From NCBI GenBank assembly GCA_016748015.1, contig JAAOMT010000239.1:547554-579740 (forward strand): a stretch of DNA of 32,187 nt, given 5' to 3'. Positions 29,141 to 32,187 of this stretch are shown here, in pieces. Within the stretch, counting starts at the first letter, position 1; every line of letters begins with the position of its first letter. Source of the stretch: Geosiphon pyriformis (Eukaryota; Glomeromycota; Glomeromycetes; Archaeosporales; Geosiphonaceae). The notes beneath the pieces were generated by a model that was not told where the DNA came from, did not search any database, and saw only the letters and a program-made list of their open reading frames with translations. Made by a program: the position numbers and the translations under genes.

Positions 29141-29384
29141 AAATCAAAGAGCTTACCAGCAACAGCCCATGATAGCCAACCTGAATTGGTGTCCTGAGGC
29201 CCAAAATCAGCCCATGTGGAACCAGAACGTGTTAGTTTAGAGGAATCCAAACCGCGCCGGAACCAATCAGCAAACCAATCCAAACTACCAAAATTATCAA
29301 CAAACTTACCTTAATATACTGGAAAATCTGATTATCGGAAACAATGATGGTAGAAACATAAACAGAACCAAAAATTCCTCTAAA

Positions 29385-29966
29385 TTGAGCCAGACAATAC
29401 CACCAGCAGTTGCCACCGAAGATAGCAGCCTCGCAGCTATTTTTCTTTTTGAATTAGAGGAAAACAAGGCTATGTTCAGTGGAGCAGCATTGGATGAAAA
29501 ACGCCCAATCACTACTATGTATACGGAAGCCACTGTAAACAATACCCCAATCAAACTTATCTTAGACAGTGGATCCACTGCAAGCATCATAACGCTTCAA
29601 CTAGTAAACCAACTGGGTTTCAAAGTTAATTGTGCCATGACATCCCAAATTATAACAGCCGATGGAAGTACAAAGCTGTCTCATGGCGAAATCGACTCAT
29701 TCTCTTTCGAAATTAATGGTATAGTAATACCTACAAAAGTATTAGTAATGGATGCTACACAATATCAAGCATTAGTAGAGAATAACTGGTTAACAAAAGC
29801 CAACGCCACCCTAGACTGGACCACCCAAGAGCTTCTGATCAATTATAATGGCCACCAGGCCAAAATTCCAGCCACTTGTGGCCACTTCCAAAAACCCAGC
29901 ACCAACCAAAGACCTATCTTCGAATTTGAGGAAAATCCAGCACTACCAGCCATTGAAATCTATTAG
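29385..29966 (+). pseudogene. Element F retropepsin-like protease
   Basis: LILDSGSTASIIT (about 29560-29595), IITADGSTK (about 29650-29675) and ENNWL (about 29779-29793, Gly to Glu against A and B) mark the fold. The frame is open for 193 codons and closes at TAG 29964, where A has CAA (Gln). It is in frame with gag and with the Cys-rich module after it. Confidence 0.88.
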
Positions 29967-30089
29967 CTCTCTTGGGCTGATGACCAAAAAACAGAACTAC
30001 CAGCCATACCAACGTGGACCAGTGAAGAAAGATCCGAATGGAACCAGGTAAGTTCACAAAGAAACTACCAGCGACGCAGACCATAGCTA

Positions 30090-30720
30090 GAATGCTCGGT
30101 TTGTAAGAAGAAACTCTTGTCTATGACTGCGTGCAGCACACCAGACAAAAACCCAAGAAACCCCACCCACTACTATTGTAACTGTTGTAATAAAAAAAAA
30201 TACGGTTATCCAGAAAGACACGGAAAATGGGATGAGGAACCGTGTCTCGCTTGTGGAGAACCATTACCAAGAGGATGTAACTGGAATAACATACCAGACA
30301 AAGGAGGAACGTGTGACGCAACTTGCCAATACACGATCCTCATCTGTGACTGGGTAAGAAAAAGAATGCCGTTCGAAGCAGCATTCAACAGAGTGTTAAA
30401 AAGATTACAGCACTACCCACATGACGAGGACGAGCTGTACAACACCACACAAACCAAAGTAAGAGGAGGAACTGCCGAAGAAATACAATGTTGGAAAGAG
30501 TCAGCCGAAGTAGCTGACGAAATCGCCAGCTACAATATGTTCGACCCAGTGGACAAATTCCAGGACTACTACCAACAACTATGCCCCACTTAACAAGAGC
30601 AAAAACAATATCTTGCCCAAATCAACACTTACCTCTGCGAAAACTGTCTCATTCCATGCCAAAATCAGTGTTGTGAAGAGTGTCAAGATGAAAGGGACTT
30701 AAAAAGAAAAATGGAAATTG
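30090..30720 (+). pseudogene. Element F Cys-rich module (function unknown)
   Basis: Same order as in A and B: CSVCKKK (about 30096), YYCNCCNKK (about 30171-30197), GKWDEEPCLACG (about 30225-30260), GGTCDATCQYT (about 30303-30336), the helical RVLKRLQHYPHDEDEL segment, and LCENCLIPCQNQCCEEC (about 30630-30680). GKWD is intact here, which shows that the B stop replaced Trp. TAA at 30591 falls where B has Gln. The longest open stretch is 30117-30590. The spacing of Cys pairs is kept across all three copies despite low overall identity. Confidence 0.75.
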
Positions 30721-30839
30721 AGAATTAGCAGTCTCAAAATCAATCAATAAATCAACAAAACTTACCTGACAGTCCTGAGTTAGAAAAATTTGTAGTCTAT
30801 ACCGACCTAGAACAGGTAACTGATATCTGATACTTTGAC

Positions 30840-31415
30840 AACAAGCACTTAGGAATAATATCCAAAAGAGCCCATCCAACCAATGCCGGATTCGATCTAT
30901 GTTATCCAGAAGACCAATCCACAACGTTACCACCCAGAAGCATCACCAAAATCGACCTAAAAATAGTGGTTGAAATTCCACCAGGAATAATGGTTCAAAT
31001 GGCGTCGTGATTAAGCCTCGCAAAAAAAGGAATAAGCATTCAAGAAGGAGTAATTGACTCTGAATACACTGGAAATTTGATGGTTTTGCTACAGAACAAT
31101 TCAGAAAAGCCTTATATCATTGAATCTAAGGAAAAGATTGCACAAGCAATTTTCCTACCATTGGTAAAAATTGGGAAATTTGTGCCAGTGGAAAATTGTA
31201 AGGAATTGTCACAAACAACGAGAAGAATTTTTGGTTTTGGATCGACAGGAAAAAGAATTGAAGTGAATTTTGCTGAAACAATAGAGGAAAAAGGCGAAGT
31301 AATTAAAAATGAGTGGTCTATCACACTCCTATCATATGGAAAATCAGAAATAAGAATAAAAAGGACAATTAAAGAAAAAGACTTAATATTTGAGCCCTAC
31401 TCAGAAACTTGCTAA
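30840..31415 (+). pseudogene. Element F dUTPase domain and following linker
   Basis: Motif 1 AGFDLCYPE (about 30882-30908), degraded motif 2 with a TGA at 31008, motif 3 GVIDSEYTGNL (about 31050-31080), motif 4 EKIAQAIFLP (about 31128-31157) and motif 5 RIFGFGSTG (about 31224-31250). Motif 3 is closest to the family norm of the three copies. The linker after motif 5 runs to TAA near 31413 and beyond, and includes LTNLFIPADKAQ (about 31430-31466), matching A. Confidence 0.87.
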
Positions 31416-31689
31416 CAGTTTCTCATAGGACTTACTAACCTTTTTATTCCAGCTGATAAAGCTCAATGGATAAAAATTTCTATTGCAAACACCACAGAAG
31501 AACCTGTTTACATTCCGGAAAATACCATCATTGAATACCTCGGAATGGAGCTAAAAAATGCGTCAACACCACAAGAAATTCTAAATTTCCCAGAAATTGC
31601 TCTCTACTGTAAACTCACTTCAATAAATTGGCAACAACCATTAGAATGCTATCAATTTACACCAGAAAAATTGGCCAAATTAAACATTA

Positions 31690-32187
31690 GAACAATGGAT
31701 CCTGACCAACAGTGACAATTAAAAGCATTAATTTTAAAATACTCTGATATATTTTCAAGAAATAGCGAATTTGGAAGAACCAACTTGGTTCAACACCAAA
31801 TCTCCACTGGAGATGCCAAACCTAAAAAACAATGCACTTACTGTGTCCCACCAATGGAGCATAATTTTATCAGAGAAGAAGTCCAAAGCATGTTGGAAAA
31901 AGAAATAATACAACCATCAATGAGCCCATAGTCTTCACCAGTTGTTTTAGTAAGGAAAAAGAACGGAAAAATTAGATTTTGCGTCAGCTATCGCAAACTA
32001 AACAGCAAAACAACCAAAGACTTATACCCAATACTGTTAATTGACAAAATCTTCGACGTTTTTGGAGGAGCAAAATGGTTTTCTACACTGAACTTGACCA
32101 GTGGGTACTGGCAAGTGGAAATGGACCCAAAGAACAGGCATAAAACAGCATTCACAACACAAAATGGCAATTATGAGTTCAATGTAA
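31690..32187 (+). pseudogene. Element F reverse transcriptase, N-terminal part (cut by window edge)
   Basis: The block LVQHQISTGDAKP (about 31785-31823) matches B. IIQPSMSP is followed by TAG at 31929, where B has Trp. KKNGKIRFCVSYRKLN (about 31957-32004) shows Asp to Ser in the usual CVDYR. Motif A reads F-S-T-L-N-L, with Asn for Asp (about 32081-32098), as in A. GYWQVEMDP is intact. The window ends in YEFNV before YxDD. Confidence 0.87.

Larger units (their letters stand above)
27075..32187 (+). mobile_element. Ty3/gypsy-type element F, 5' part, truncated by right window edge
   Basis: It begins with TGTTAC at 27075 inside LINE E and continues through LTR-like sequence, gag, protease, Cys-rich module, dUTPase and linker into RT, ending at the window edge. 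All modules share one frame. It is closer to A than to B in gag and in the CATGTATATATA promoter block, which lies 245 bp from the LTR start against 253 in A. From LTR start to a matching gag point it is about 640 bp shorter than A, so either its LTR is shorter or the LTR end, primer site and gag start are deleted. Confidence 0.85.

Overview
The window is eukaryotic, AT-rich and dominated by transposable elements. The only intact-looking host gene is a three-exon protein kinase at 23336-24915. Three traits point to an arbuscular mycorrhizal fungus (Glomeromycotina, Rhizophagus or Gigaspora type): the kinase has a small Cys-rich N-terminal segment and a TKL-like core with DLG in place of DFG; the LINE ORF1 carries two RRM-like folds plus a CCHC knuckle; and AT-rich intergenic DNA is packed with Ty3/gypsy elements. 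The organism is inferred from remembered family traits, not shown by a marker gene.

Layout, left to right. (1) 1-2396: the 5' LTR and gag start of a minus-strand Ty3/gypsy-type element (C), whose remainder lies left of the window. (2) 2397-19180: a plus-strand Ty3/gypsy-type element (A). Its 5' LTR is split by C and its integrase gene is split by a second complete insertion (B, 9574-16789, two 979-bp LTRs, 4-bp target duplication ATGT). (3) 19181-about 22460: the 5' half (ORF1, endonuclease) of a minus-strand LINE (D), cut where A's 3' LTR begins. (4) The kinase gene in AT-rich DNA. (5) About 25240-27074: the 3' end (RNase H, zinc-binding tail) of a second minus-strand LINE (E), cut where element F begins. 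(6) 27075-32187: a plus-strand Ty3/gypsy-type element (F), running off the right edge inside reverse transcriptase. Insertion order is therefore LINEs D and E first, then A into D and F into E, then B and C into A.

A, B and F share an unusual architecture. Gag, protease, a Cys-rich module, a five-motif dUTPase, a beta-rich linker and reverse transcriptase lie in one unbroken reading frame, interrupted only by point-mutation stops. A adds RNase H, integrase and a further ORF of unknown function before the 3' LTR, and a relic of that ORF also survives in B. LTRs of the B/C family carry six to seven near-palindromic motifs spaced almost exactly 20 bp apart upstream of a TATA box. The A and F LTRs carry different short-motif arrays in the same place.

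All these elements look dead in this window. Most damage that can be judged by aligning copies within the window is C-to-T or G-to-A transition: CAA/CAG to stop, CGA to TGA, TGG to TGA/TAG, and catalytic Asp to Asn or Glu to Lys. The two LTRs of B differ by essentially nothing but transitions. The kinase, by contrast, has an open reading frame and clean splice sites.
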